From NCBI GenBank assembly GCA_015143295.1, contig CM026573.1:8957934-9021933 (forward strand): 64,000 bases of DNA. The letters run 5' to 3'. Position 1 is the stretch's first letter, and every line of letters begins with the position of its first letter. The position numbers and the translations under genes are program-made. Positions 43,470-55,900 of this stretch are shown piece by piece. The stretch is from Tetracentron sinense. Lineage: Eukaryota > Streptophyta > Magnoliopsida > Trochodendrales > Trochodendraceae. The notes below the pieces were generated by a model. It was not told the DNA's origin, searched no databases, and saw nothing but the letters and a program-made list of their open reading frames with translations.

Positions 43470-44230
43470 CCTTCTTTTATTTTTGCATTTACCAAACTAT
43501 CCATATCATAAGCCATATTCTTGGTTGCTCCAATTATCTCTTCGACTGAAGCTCTTGTTCAAAGTTAATCTCATAAATAATTTACTTAATGAATACTTGA
43601 GACTCATAGCAATAGCTTCTTCCATTATCAAGCCTAAAATGGTTTTTTTTTGTCAACTATGGTTCACTTACTGAAGGGTTTGGACAATGTACTACTGTAA
43701 AGAACACCAACTCTTATTTAAGCATACAAAGGGTTTTGGGATACCATTTGTATATAAGTAGAAGAAATGAATATTATGGAAAAGAAAATACAGAAACAAA
43801 AATGAAATTATGAGAAACAAAATGTAGTTCTGGGATATATTTGGTATATAAGTAGAACTAAATAGTATATTGGGCCTGTGGCCCTACACAAAGTCAATTA
43901 TTTTATTATTTAATAAAACTGGTGAAAAATATTGATTTTAAGAGTATGCCTAGGGGTGCACTGGATTGCACTGCTATCAAGTCTTGGGCGTCCGATCAAA
44001 GAATCCAATGGTCCAAGAATGATGATCTGACATGTATTAGATGGTGGCCCCATGCCATCAATTCTAGGCCAGTGGATTCTTGATTGGATCACCGCTTGTT
44101 AGCAGGTGCTATCAAGCATAGTCAACACATCTAATCAAAAGGGCCTAACTGTTGGTGAGAGGAATGGATCTTTAACTAGGTTGATCCAATGGAATGGGGG
44201 AATATTTTCCGTTCATTTGACAAACTTAAA
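43470..44230. other. No gene recognised
   Basis: No coding signal. 43920-44120 is GC-richer than its surroundings and may be a MITE, but no ends were resolved. Confidence 0.35.
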
Positions 44231-44234
44231 TCCA

Positions 44235-44420
44235 GAATGCTGTTTGTTGAGTCTAGAGAAAGGAAGATCAATCATCTGACGCTCTAGAATTATTGTTAAG
44301 CAACAAGATCAATCACCTGACACTCTAGAAATATTGTTAATCATTCAATTTTTCGGAACATCTCTCCCTTGCAACATTCTAATGAACACTCTAGAAATAT
44401 TGTTAATCAACACTTCAAAG
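44235..44420. repeat. Short tandem repeat with CTCTAGAAATATTGTTAATC
   Basis: Three imperfect copies of a block ending CACTCTAGAAATATTGTTAA, spaced 50 to 70 bp, about 0.2 kb downstream of the ubiquitin-L40 stop codon. Confidence 0.6.
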
Positions 44421-44603
44421 TCGAAGCAAAGCAAAAACACTTCATATGAAATATAGAAGTAAACAAAGAAAATATAATTTGGCAATCAAATGCCAAAGGT
44501 CTCTAACTCTCAATTTCTAGCCCATGAGTTCATTAGCAGTAAAGTATACGTATCCATCCACAACAACTAGGTCGACTATATGCATCCAAACCTTCAATCA
44601 GAT

Positions 44604-45909
<1,306 letters not shown>

Positions 45910-46514
45910 CGGTTAGGCAAAGGATTACCTCTGGTGGCTGCCCGAGCGCTGAGCTCGGGCATCCACTCAGTAGTCGCCACGTGGAATAGACGGGGGCGGG
46001 AACGCGAAATTTCGGGTGGTCCGTTTGTGCCCGTTATCGTTAACGTTTTTAAATTTAATAATAAAAAACAGGGATGTTGGGAATAGTGCTGCTGTCATCT
46101 CAAGAGACAGAACACTCTTAAGTTTCTTCTTCGTTTGGTCTTTCTCCAGCAATGCAACCAAGAGCTTAAGGGAAATTTTCTCCAGCAATGCAACCAAGAG
46201 CTTGAAGGTTTGATTTTTAAGGAGATCCAGGGTAGATCGAACCAACCAAGGGATTGTTCTGAGTTCCCAAACACTCCGAATAAGGTAATCCCTTGTATTT
46301 TGCTGTAACTTTTTCTTCAAAATAAATCTACCTTGAATTATTTTTCGTTTTTTTCTCAAGTGAACTTGTTTCTTCTTGTTTACACAGTAGAATATGAGAA
46401 ATGTGTCCAATGTGTCCGCACCCCAACGCACAATTTCACTCGATAACCCAATCCCTTACCATATTCCTCCTCAAAAATTTATTATTGTAGGGGTGTAAAC
46501 ATTTCTTGCACAGA

Positions 46515-48015
46515 TCAACAAAATGGAATCTCCGCCATTACTGGACACACACTTTGTGTCATATTGAAGTCCATACGTAATTCCACATTCCTTCGGTCAT
46601 CTACCGCCTTCTCGAAATGTTCAAAAAATTCCAATAAGTAATGACTGTTCTTTAAATAACGCTTCAGGATACTATTCAAACCTTCACTTCTTTGGGTGCT
46701 TTTCATATCCACCAAATGTAGTCCTTCCATATACCAATGCCCATTTCTCCCTCAAACTAAACATCCATTGTAACCATGTATTCCCCCTTAGATTGTAGTT
46801 ATCTAACATGTTCTCCCACCCGTTAAGAAAATCTTCTTCTTCATCGTAATCATAAATCAATATGCTAAAATCCACACTGAATGACTTCCAACCCCTAAAT
46901 GCATGGCTAAGATGCTTTCGAGCATTTTGAAACATGTGCCACACACATATGCGATGATATGTATCCGACAAAGTTATGGAGATTGCATTGGCCATTGCCT
47001 TGTCTTGATCCGTAAGAATGGTTTTTGGTTGTTTCTCAGACATTGCAGATAAAAAAGCCCTAAACACCCAGTTGAAAGATTCGGTTGTTTCATCGTACAT
47101 CAATGCCGCTCCAAATAAAATTGTCTGCCTATGATGATTAACGCCTACAAATGGTGCAAATGGACGTGCTTGATTATTCGTCTTATAGGTTGTATCAAAA
47201 CATATCACATCACCAAATGCATTATAATCATTGACCATTCTTGAGTCTGCCCAAAAAATGTTAGTTATCATATCTTCGGCGTCAAGCTGTATGGAGTATA
47301 CAAAACCTGGATCTTGTACAACCATCTTTTGAAGATAATGTAGTATTCCTCCCGCATCACCTTTTTCCATTGATCTCATTCGTTTCGAACCAATATAATT
47401 TTTCATGTCCATGTGAAGGAAACCTACATTTTCGGGCCCTCCAACTTGTGCGGTCATAAGGTCATATGTCTGCTTTGATGATATACCCACACTCCTTGCC
47501 ATATTAGCTTCAGTAGCTTGCACATTAGTTACTTGCCTCCTTGACCGGCACATGTAAGATTTCATTGGTGTACAATGATGATTGTGCTCTAACTGTATCT
47601 GAAATATCTTATATTTTCCGCTCGACAGAAGGTTAATCATAATATGAGCCTTACAATCAACTCTAGTAGGATCCCGTTGGTGATCGGGGTTTCTCCGTCT
47701 ATCTTCTTTCTTAAAACCTTCTCGCGAACAACAGAGTTTTCTACGGCTCACCACACCAGCGCTATTTTTGTTTTTCCAATCCTTTCGAATACTAAAACCA
47801 ACCTTTCTTGCATATTCATTGTAGAAATCGTATGCATGTTGCTCTGAATCAAATTCCATGTCAACTTCTGGATTAGTTGTGTCGTCATTATTTTTCGAAC
47901 CTTTATTATTGCACCCAGATCCACTACCATGATTACACTCATCATCTTCTTCCTCAAATGATAACCTGCGTGATACTTGTAATCCACTATTATCATCTTC
48001 AAAAGAATCATCCAT
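46515..48015 (-). pseudogene. FAR1/FRS-type MULE transposase, frameshifted
   Basis: Main frame 48015-46684 (443 codons, start MDDSFEDD). Residues about 54-150 form the FAR1 zinc-finger DNA-binding domain (MEFDSEQHAYDFYNEYARKV, CKAHIMI, LEHNHHC). Residues about 265-365 form the MULE transposase domain with catalytic Asp in VICFDTTYKTN and ILTDQDKAMANAI, and the CxxH motif in RICVWHMFQNARKHL. A frameshift near 46730 moves the rest into 46730-46515, where STQRSEGLNS supplies the third catalytic residue (Glu). The frame then stops at IPFC, so the usual C-terminal SWIM zinc finger is missing. In plants such proteins are either transposases or domesticated light-signalling factors (FHY3/FAR1); location between long TIRs marks this one as a transposase. 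Confidence 0.9.
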
Positions 48016-49055
48016 AGCACAAGAAGAATAATATTGCTTTCGTAGGTAACTGCAAACATAGAAACTTCATTTCAAAATGCTAAAAATCATAGTAGTTAAC
48101 TACAAAATAATTGTCTTACCCCAAATATTTTTTAGAGTTTGAGAGTTTATTAATTTTATGTGGAATAGAGTAGCTAAAACTATTCAGAGTTTCAGAATAT
48201 ATTAATCAATGCTCATGTACATATAGCCCAATTCAATGACTCATGCAAGATAAAGTAGCTAAAACTAAATACGCACCCACAGATAAATCATCTTGGGCTA
48301 GCTTGAAGTCAAACCAAACATAGTGGTCTCCATTCAAGGATCTACGAAAAATAGCAAAATATCTGCTATGATACTAAAAAAAATGTTACAAAATGCATAT
48401 ATTGGCAATCTCGTCAGATATTTTATATCATTTTTTTCTTAAGTAAGAAAAAAAAATCCAAATTTTAAAGCTTTCATCTTAAGAAAGAATTGAGAGGGTG
48501 AATACCTAAACTGTTAAGCAGCTGGCCAACAGCAGCACTCATAAGCAATTTTTCAAAGAATATCAAGTAGCTCATAGCCACCTAGGATTCTAGGACATGG
48601 AAGCTTGCCTATTCCAACTTTTGAGCTACTTGAATCAAGGTTTTACAGCAGCAGCAAAAAATGGTTTTACATTAGTTGGGTACGGAGCAAATTTTAGGAG
48701 TTTTGATAGATATAGTCTGTATATCAGTCTCTGTAGGGACCAATTTGGATGCTTAATTCAGGACTTATGGTTTCAAATGCTGAAAACATTTCAGTTTTTC
48801 CGATTCTAAATATATCCCAATTAAATTCAGCACCATTGCATCCAAGATAAAACAACACAAGGCAAAGAAGACGTAAGTGATACGATTATACATGTCAATG
48901 GTGTGCTCCATCACTTCTCCCATTTCGAAACCCTAGTTTCTCCAAAGCCCCAAAATTCATTCCTCCATCTCAAAGAAGAAGAACCAACATCTTAAAAAAC
49001 AGGGAAAAGAAAAAAAAAAAACAAAAAAAAAAATATTGTGCCTAAAAAAAAGGGA
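48016..49055. other. MULE interior upstream of transposase
   Basis: About 1 kb between transposase start and right TIR; AT-rich, with an A-run at 49005-49032. A TTTGCAG acceptor-like site upstream of the start codon suggests a leader intron. No further gene. Confidence 0.45.
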
Positions 49056-49618
49056 ATTTCTCATATTCTACTGTGTAAACAAGAAGAAACAAGTTCACTT
49101 GAGAAAAAAACGAAAAATAATTCAAGGTAGATTTATTTTGAAGAAAAAGTTACAGCAAAATACAAGGGATTACCTTATTCGGAGTTTTTGGGAACTCAGA
49201 ACAATCCCTTGGTTGGTTCGATCTACCCTGGATCTCCTTAAAAATCAAACCTTCAAGCTCTTGGTTGCATTGCTGGAGAAAATTTCCCTTAAGCTCTTGG
49301 TTGCATTGCTGGAGAAAGACCAAACGAAGAAGAAACTTAAGAGTGTTCTGTCTCTTGAGATGACAGCAGCACTATTCCCAACATCCCTGTTTTTTATTAT
49401 TAAATTTAAAAACGTTAACGATAACGGGCACAAACGGACCACCCGAAATTTCGCGTTCCCGCCCCCGTCTATTCCACGTGGCGACTACTGAGTGGATGCC
49501 CGAGCTCAGCGCTCGGGCAGCCACCAGAGGTAATCCTTTGCCTAACCATGGAGGTGGAATCGAGTGACACCATTGACAATGTGAAGGCCAAGATCCAGGA
49601 CAAGGAAGGTAATCTTGA
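49056..49618. repeat. Right inverted arm (MULE TIR plus inverted exon 1 piece)
   Basis: Mirror of 45840-46402. The outer end (49548-49608) reads, on the plus strand, ATGGAGGTGGAATCGAGTGA and onward through the end of ubiquitin exon 1, then GTAATCTTGA of intron 1. This copy has ATG where the left arm has GTG, so an in-frame start codon sits just outside the TIR, in a CTAACCATGG context. Confidence 0.88.
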
Positions 49619-49858
<240 letters not shown>

Positions 49859-49928
49859 TTATCCTCCGCCTTGCTGTTTCGTTTTTCTGGGTGGTGGGGT
49901 CCCCCTCTTATATTGGCCGGTTGAAATT

Positions 49929-50147
49929 GGCAAAAGATTACCTCTGGTGGCTGCCCGAGCTAAGCGCTAGGGCATCACAAAACAAAGGGCACCTGGCGAG
50001 AATTTATGGGAGAAGTCATTTCATTGTATCCCTTGATTTTGACTTCTCCCCATATGATATCTTTTCCCTTTAAAAACGCCACATGCCCATTGTTTTGTGG
50101 CTGCCCGAGCGCTTAGGTCGGGCAGCCACCAGAGGTAATCTTTTGCC
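49929..50147. mobile_element. 219-bp MULE MITE in the ubiquitin promoter
   Basis: TIRs GGCAAAAGATTACCTCTGGT and ACCAGAGGTAATCTTTTGCC extend about 40 bp each (GGCTGCCCGAGC shared) and match the FAR1 element ends. The interior shares GGGAGAAGTCATTTCAT and TTTTGACTTCTCCCC with the 3.5-kb foldback. Flanks GGTTGAAATT and GGTTAAAAAA agree at 7 of 10 positions, an eroded TSD. It lies 89 bp upstream of the ubiquitin ATG. Confidence 0.8.
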
Positions 50148-50310
50148 GGTTAAAAAAATTAGGGTTTTGAGTTTCGACCTTTTTTTAGGGCTTTGATTTG
50201 GGGTGGGGTGTTAGATAAGGGCTTTGCTACTTTTAGGGCCGAGGGGCCCATTTCACATGGTAGGCCCCATCTGAATGGGTCTCAGTAGCATTTCCCGTTA
50301 GCTAAGATCC

Positions 50311-50483
50311 TTTTTTTTTTATTTTTATAAACGTGAATATCGTGAGCCTTCCGCGTGTTGCATAGGGAATACCCCGCCCCATTCAACTGATATTGAGGGG
50401 ATTTTTGAGGTGAGCCCACGAATCGACCTTGAGACCTCCGGGTTTACAGTTCATCCTTTGGGCCACTGGGCTACACACCTGGG
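50311..50483 (-). mobile_element. Au-like SINE with TSD
   Basis: Minus strand: A box TAGCCCAGTGG, B box GGTCGATTCG about 40 bases on, and an A-rich 3' tail. Flanks GTTAGCTAAGATCC (50297-50310) and GTTAGATAAGGTCC (50484-50497) differ at two of 14 positions. Confidence 0.8.
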
Positions 50484-50531
50484 GTTAGATAAGGTCCTCA
50501 TTAAGAGACCAAAAATGTCCCCAAGCCCATT

Positions 50532-50819
50532 TTAATGTGTCTTTTTTTTTTTCCTTTTTTGGGGTGGTGGTTTATGCTTATCAAGATTTTCATGATTCCA
50601 TTGTAATAGAACTACTAGGTTTGAAGATGGTATTGGAATTGGAATTGGAATTGGCCTGTATCTGTACAATCTCAGAAGCAATGGAATTGGCTCATTTGGT
50701 GTAGCCTTAGCCTTGGCCTTGCCGTAGGGTGGTGAAGCCGTGAAGGAACCTGCCTCGTAGAAGGGAGATCCTGGGTTAGCAAAATCCCAGTTGGTGTAGC
50801 CTTGATCCACAACCCACAA
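50532..50819 (-). other. Open frame of unknown origin
   Basis: 95-codon minus-strand frame with a protein-like stretch (GYTNWDFANPGSPFYEAGSF) followed by low-complexity RPIPIPIPIP from a GGAATT repeat. I do not recognise it. It may be a captured exon; no start context or splice partners found. Confidence 0.25.
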
Positions 50820-51510
50820 AGCTACTAAATACTAACAAGTGGGAAAGGCTATCAATGTGTTGGTTAAGCTAATATTCAGGTTGAGCCCAGCCCTACTTCT
50901 GACATATTGGGTAAGCTAAATGAAATTAATGTTAATTTTTTCGTTTTTTCCCTAAAAACCAAGGTTGAATTGCCTAACCCTAGTGGTGAGTGAATCTTAA
51001 CCATAGTTGGTGATTGTTAAAAAGTAGGACGTGGACTAATGCAAACCCCCATTTCGTTACATTGCGGCGACAAGTAGTAAGTTAAGCATCTTACTTATAT
51101 GAATAAAATTAACTATATTTTTATATTATAGAGATTGTTTTTTTTCCACCCGCATTCAATGGGTGGAACGAGCGAGCCTCCCCTGCTTGACACACATACA
51201 TTTTAACACCCATTTACTGGGGGATAAGATTCACTCACACCTAGGATTATACATCTACACTTGGTTTTTACCCAATAAAAATGAACTTAAATCTTAATTA
51301 GGGTTAAAGGAATACATAAACGCCTAAAGAATCAATCAATTATATTATACATATATAAAAACAAATTACCAATTTTATTTTTTTTTTTTTGTGGGGGGGG
51401 GGGGGGGGGGGGGACAAAATATAGGTATTAAGTATTAGAAAAAAAAATTATACCTATAACATGAGTATTTTTTTAAAAAATGTTGGGGGGAGGGGGGCAT
51501 CTCCCCTCCC
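50820..51510. repeat. Repeat pieces, TTAACC module and homopolymers
   Basis: 50960-51060 carries a TTAACC-module copy (CCTAGTGGTGAGTGAATC, TTAACCATAG). At 51379-51413 a T-run is followed by a run of about 21 G. No gene. Confidence 0.5.
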
Positions 51511-51526
51511 CCTAGCTCCGCCCCTG
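51511..51526. mobile_element. Solo Tip100-type hAT end
   Basis: CCTAGCTCCGCCCCTG is the complement of the CAGGGGCGGAG hAT terminus. The opposite end is not seen; the element is truncated, perhaps at the G-run. Confidence 0.55.
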
Positions 51527-51540
51527 CTCATCTCCATCTC

Positions 51541-52650
51541 ACAAGTTAACACGTGTACCTCTTGACACTCCTTATCTATGGTTAAGATTCACTAGGCTTT
51601 AAGGTTAAACCATTTGACCTTGGCTCTTAGAAACAAAAGATTTTAAAAATTTTAACTACAAAAGTTAAAATTTCATAATCTAAGTTAAAAGGACACTTAA
51701 ATGGGCTTTGTGAGTGGGCCAAATGGTATTAGTCTGGCTTGGGCCAAACTAAATCTGATCCCTATGTCTAGTACTTGATACAGAACTTCACTTTAATATT
51801 AGGAGGACTTCTAGCCCTACTCTCAACCTCGACCAACCACCTATCCATTATTTTGTTTAAAACATACACTTTCTCTCTAAGAGTAGGAATAGGGCTAGCA
51901 TTCCTCTAATTTCAGTTATCATGCATAAATGTAATAAGATCGATTGTAGCTTCAGCATTGGTTGTGTGGCCCATTGGCTTTTTAGGTGGGGCACACCATT
52001 CTATCGAAAATTATGACGAACTTATCCATGAAACGAGTTTTTGATTTTGGTTTTTAGGTAAAGGTGAAACAAGATTCTTGATAGAGCTAGCCGATGTAGG
52101 ACTAACTTGGGTAACTCCAACTGTCTAAGTCCAAGGCAGAGTATAAGCCTCTATTTTTTTTTTTGGATAATGCTGGCATCACTTTCTTTTGAGTCTTGTT
52201 CTCTTTTTGAGTGGAGATTGTGTTAGTGGAAAACATATTTTTTTCTTTTACTAGAAGACAATGACACATGTTTGGCCTATAAAGAAAGTGAGTTTGAAAG
52301 AAAGTGATGTTAGCATTGTCCATTTTTCTTTTCCCGGTAAAGGTAACACAAACACAACAGGGGATTGGTGTGCTAGCAAGGACCATGCCTCCAAAATGGA
52401 GATTTTGAGTTCCATTTCCTTTCTCTTGTTGGCCACCCTAAAATATATATCCCTACTTGCCTAATGCGTGTGGATGGAGGGGTCTGCACGTGCTGGGAGA
52501 TTAATTGGGTGCTCTAAGAGGTCTGCACACCATTGTTACACACAGACACACACAATACATGGCCTGGCTTGGCTCTTAGTAAGGTATTTATGTAATTTAT
52601 GGACAGTAAAACAATAAATTTACCAGGATTGCCCTAACTTATATCACAGA
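51541..52650. other. Intergenic DNA upstream of THADA
   Basis: 51541-51620 is another CACGTG/TTAACC module copy (ACACGTGTACCTCTTGACAC). The rest shows only short frames without coding character. The THADA promoter must lie in the right part; no clear TATA box is seen. Confidence 0.4.
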
Positions 52651-52981
52651 GATTAGCGCCTCCGTTCCAGTTCGTTCTTACTTTGCTATTCTCTCTTCCT
52701 CAGCTCCTCATTAGAAGTTGAGGGAGAGCCAAAAGACCAGCCATTAATGGAGTCTGGCAAGCTTTTAGATTAAAAAGGAACGATTCTCCAAAATCACTTT
52801 CAACCAGGTGACACTTCAATCCCAAAATTTCCCTCTATTTCTTATATTTATCAATCATCACCATAACAAGTTTGGATCACACTGAAACCCTAGTTTTTCC
52901 TATGGTTTACTCATGAAAATCGAGTCTGTCGTTTCAAAAATCAAAATTTTTTTTTCTTTTTTGTAGGTCGTAGAAGTGAAG
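52651..52981 (+). other. THADA 5' leader with leader intron
   Basis: An AACCAG/GTGACA donor at 52808 and a T-rich TTTTTTGTAG acceptor ending at 52966 would remove a 159-bp intron just upstream of the ATG at 52982. An inference from splice signals; the transcription start is unknown. Confidence 0.5.
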
Positions 52982-55900
52982 ATGTCTGCAAAATGGCGAG
53001 CGTTGCAGCATAAGCATCGATACACATACAGTGCTATTGTTTTCCCTCAGATTTACATCGATGAGTTAGGTTTATTGCCTTCCCATATTTCTACTTTGAA
53101 TTTCTTCAGTGAATTGAATGATTTGATCTCTTTGAACTCTATTTATTCGCAAGTTAATAATGCAAAGAAAGTTGCTTCGGCTTTTGGAGAGTTGCTTAGT
53201 AATGGTGGAGACGCTGTAGTCTCCAAGGCAGTTAGATTTTATTTAGAGATTTTTTTTTTCGAGAATTCTCTCCCGCTGCACCGAACTCTAATTTCTATTT
53301 TTGCAAAAAATCGCAATTTTCAGTCTGTGATTGGAAGTTGTTTCCGGTCACTATGCGATGAGTACCGGGTTGTGGGTGGAAAAGGGAAGAGGTTTGTAGT
53401 ATCTCGTGTTGCTTTGTCATTGTTAAGTTATCCTAAATTGGGATATTTAGTGGAAACCGTGGACGAATGCTCGATTTTGGTAGCTTTGGATGTGGCTTTT
53501 AGTTTGAATGCTGTGGTATTGGAGATTAATGGTGGGTCTCGGCCGTCACCTCTAGTCATGGAGCAATGCCAAGAGGCCTTGTCTTGTTTATATTACTTGC
53601 TTCAACGCTTTCCTTCAAAATTTACTGATTCGGAGGGTTGTCAGAGTAGTTCAATTCCTGAAGATTCAACTAATTTTGAGATTATAGTGAGGGCTATTAT
53701 AAGCATCTTAAATTCATCAGCCTTTTCGAGGGATTGTTTGGTGGCTGCAGGTGTGAGCTTTTGTGCGGCACTACAAGTATATACGAATCCTCTGGAGCTT
53801 GCTTGCTTTATAGTTAAAGGCCTTTTCTGTCAAACAAGTTGTTCTATTGTTTGTTGCAAGAATGAATATGGGGGTTCAAGTTTCAAGGTGCCATATAAGG
53901 GGGACTTGTACTCTGAAATCAGCAATCTTTCTGTATTGAGTAGGGTCTGCTTACTAAGAGGAATCCTTACGGCAGTTCCAAGAACAGTACTTAATACCCG
54001 CTTCACTCTATCAAGGGATGGTTTAAATGGTTTTGATGCTCACGAGTCTAGTAATAAATCGGGTTGGACTATACTATTTGACGGGATCTTGGCAGAGCTA
54101 TGTAACTACTGTGAAAACCCCACTGATAGCCATTTTAACTTCCATGTATTAACCGTGATGCAGATCTGTCTACAACAGATCAAAACTTCAATATTAGCTG
54201 ATCTTGCCAATCTATCAGAAAATTATGATCCCCTGCCAGAGGACATGGGGACCCGAATACTGAGAATAATATGGAATAACTTGGAAGACCCTCTTAATCA
54301 GACAGTAAAACAAGTCCATCTAATTTTCGATCTCTTCTTAGATACTCAGTCCACTCTTCATTCGGCAGAGGCTAGTGAAAGAATTAAGTCCTTCCTACTG
54401 AAGACTACAGCAGACCTTCTCCGTTTGGGTGCACGTTGCAAGGGCAGATATGTTCCTTTGGCTTCTCTCACCAAGAGGTTGGGTGCAAAATCTATTTTAG
54501 ACATGTGCCCAAATCTGCTGTTTGAAACGATGCAGGCCTACACTGATGATGATGTGTGCTGTGCTCTCACATCATTCTTGAAGTGCTTCCTTGAGTGCTT
54601 GCGTGATGAGTGTTGGAGTAGTGAGGGTATCGAAAGAGGGTATGTACTTTATAGAGGGCATTGCATGCCTCCTATTTTATATGGACTTGTTTCCGGAGTT
54701 TCAAAGCTCCGCTCCAATTTGAACACTTACGCTTTGCCAGTTGTGCTCGAAGTGGACGTGGATAGTATATTTCCAATGCTTGCTTTTATCTCGGTTGGGC
54801 AAAGTAGAGAAGAGGCTGAACTGGTTTATCCCGAGCTCACTGGTGCTAACATCAGTAACATGGTTCTAACAGTTGAACAGAAAGTGGCTGCTTTAGTCTC
54901 GTTGCTCAAGGTATCTCGCTTGCTTGCTTTGATTGAAGGGGACATCGATTGGTGCCGTGATTCTTCACCACTTCAAGAAGTGCTCAGTCTGAAAACAGTA
55001 CGTATTGGTCCTTCTGCCATTGTCTGTGTAAAGGGGATAAAGGTTAAAATCATCGCTGAGTGGCTAGTACTAGCATTGACCCATGTTGATGAGACGCTCC
55101 GTATAGATGCTGCAGAGTCGCTTTTCATGAACCCCAAGACATCTACTCTGCCTTCCTCTTTGGAGCTCAGTTTGATGAAAGAAGCAGTGCCGTTGAACAT
55201 GAGATGTTGCTCGACAGCTTTTCAAATGAAGTGGACCAGCTTGTTTAGAAAGTTCTTTGCTCGGGTTCGAACAGCATTGGAGAGACAATTTAAGCAAGGG
55301 TGTTGGCAGCCGCTTGCATTCTCTGACAATAATGAAGTGGGTATAGATAAGGGCACTAAGGAAACTGTAGTTCACAGAGCGGAGGATCTTTTCCATTTCA
55401 TGAAGTGGCTGAGTAGCTTTCTATTTTTCTCATGTTATCCTTCTGCTCCATATGAGAGGAAAACTATGGCCATGGAGCTCCTCTTGATAATGATCAATGT
55501 CTGGCCTATTGTACCTCCTTTGCAAGGCAAGTGTAGTTCCATTTCTCCTGCAAGCTGTCTCTATCCTTACAATGAAGGATTCACTTCACCTGATTCAACT
55601 TTATTATTAGTTGGATCAATAATTGATAGTTGGGACAGGCTAAGAGAGAGTTCTTTTCGCATCCTGCTACATTTTCCTAATCCACTTCCTGGCATTTCGA
55701 GTCAAGGCATGGTCAAGGAAGTAATTATGTGGGCTAAGAGGTTAGTATGCAGTACGCGTGTTAGAGAAAGTGATGCCGGAGCTTTGACGTTGCGCCTTAT
55801 ATTTAGGAAGTATGTCTTGGAGCTTGGGTGGATAATTGAAGCTTCAGTTAATGTTGCTTGTTTTCACTCACAATCCGAAATGATTAGTGGGGATTCTCAG

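Larger units (their letters stand above)
45916..49542. mobile_element. FAR1-type MULE, 3.6 kb, ~487-bp TIRs
   Basis: Termini are GGCAAAGGATTACCTCTGGT and its exact complement. TIRs run 45916-46402 and 49056-49542. The interior encodes a FAR1-related transposase on the minus strand. The expected 9-bp direct TSD is absent: the flanks are CCACGGTTA on the left and TAACCATGG on the right, inverted copies of each other, so the right flank was rearranged. A 219-bp derivative with similar ends lies at 49929-50147. Confidence 0.88.

Noticed and set aside
46016..46213. Mirrored 65-codon frames at 46016-46213 and 49245-49442, and 154/151-codon frames
   Set aside because: They lie in the MULE terminal inverted repeats and are identical by inversion; no domain.
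45916..49542. FAR1 frame as a domesticated FHY3/FAR1 regulator
   Set aside because: It sits between long TIRs, is frameshifted and lacks the SWIM domain; transposon origin is the simpler reading.
52102..52464. Overlapping frames in both strands upstream of THADA
   Set aside because: No domain, low-complexity content, opposite-strand overlap; likely non-coding intergenic DNA.
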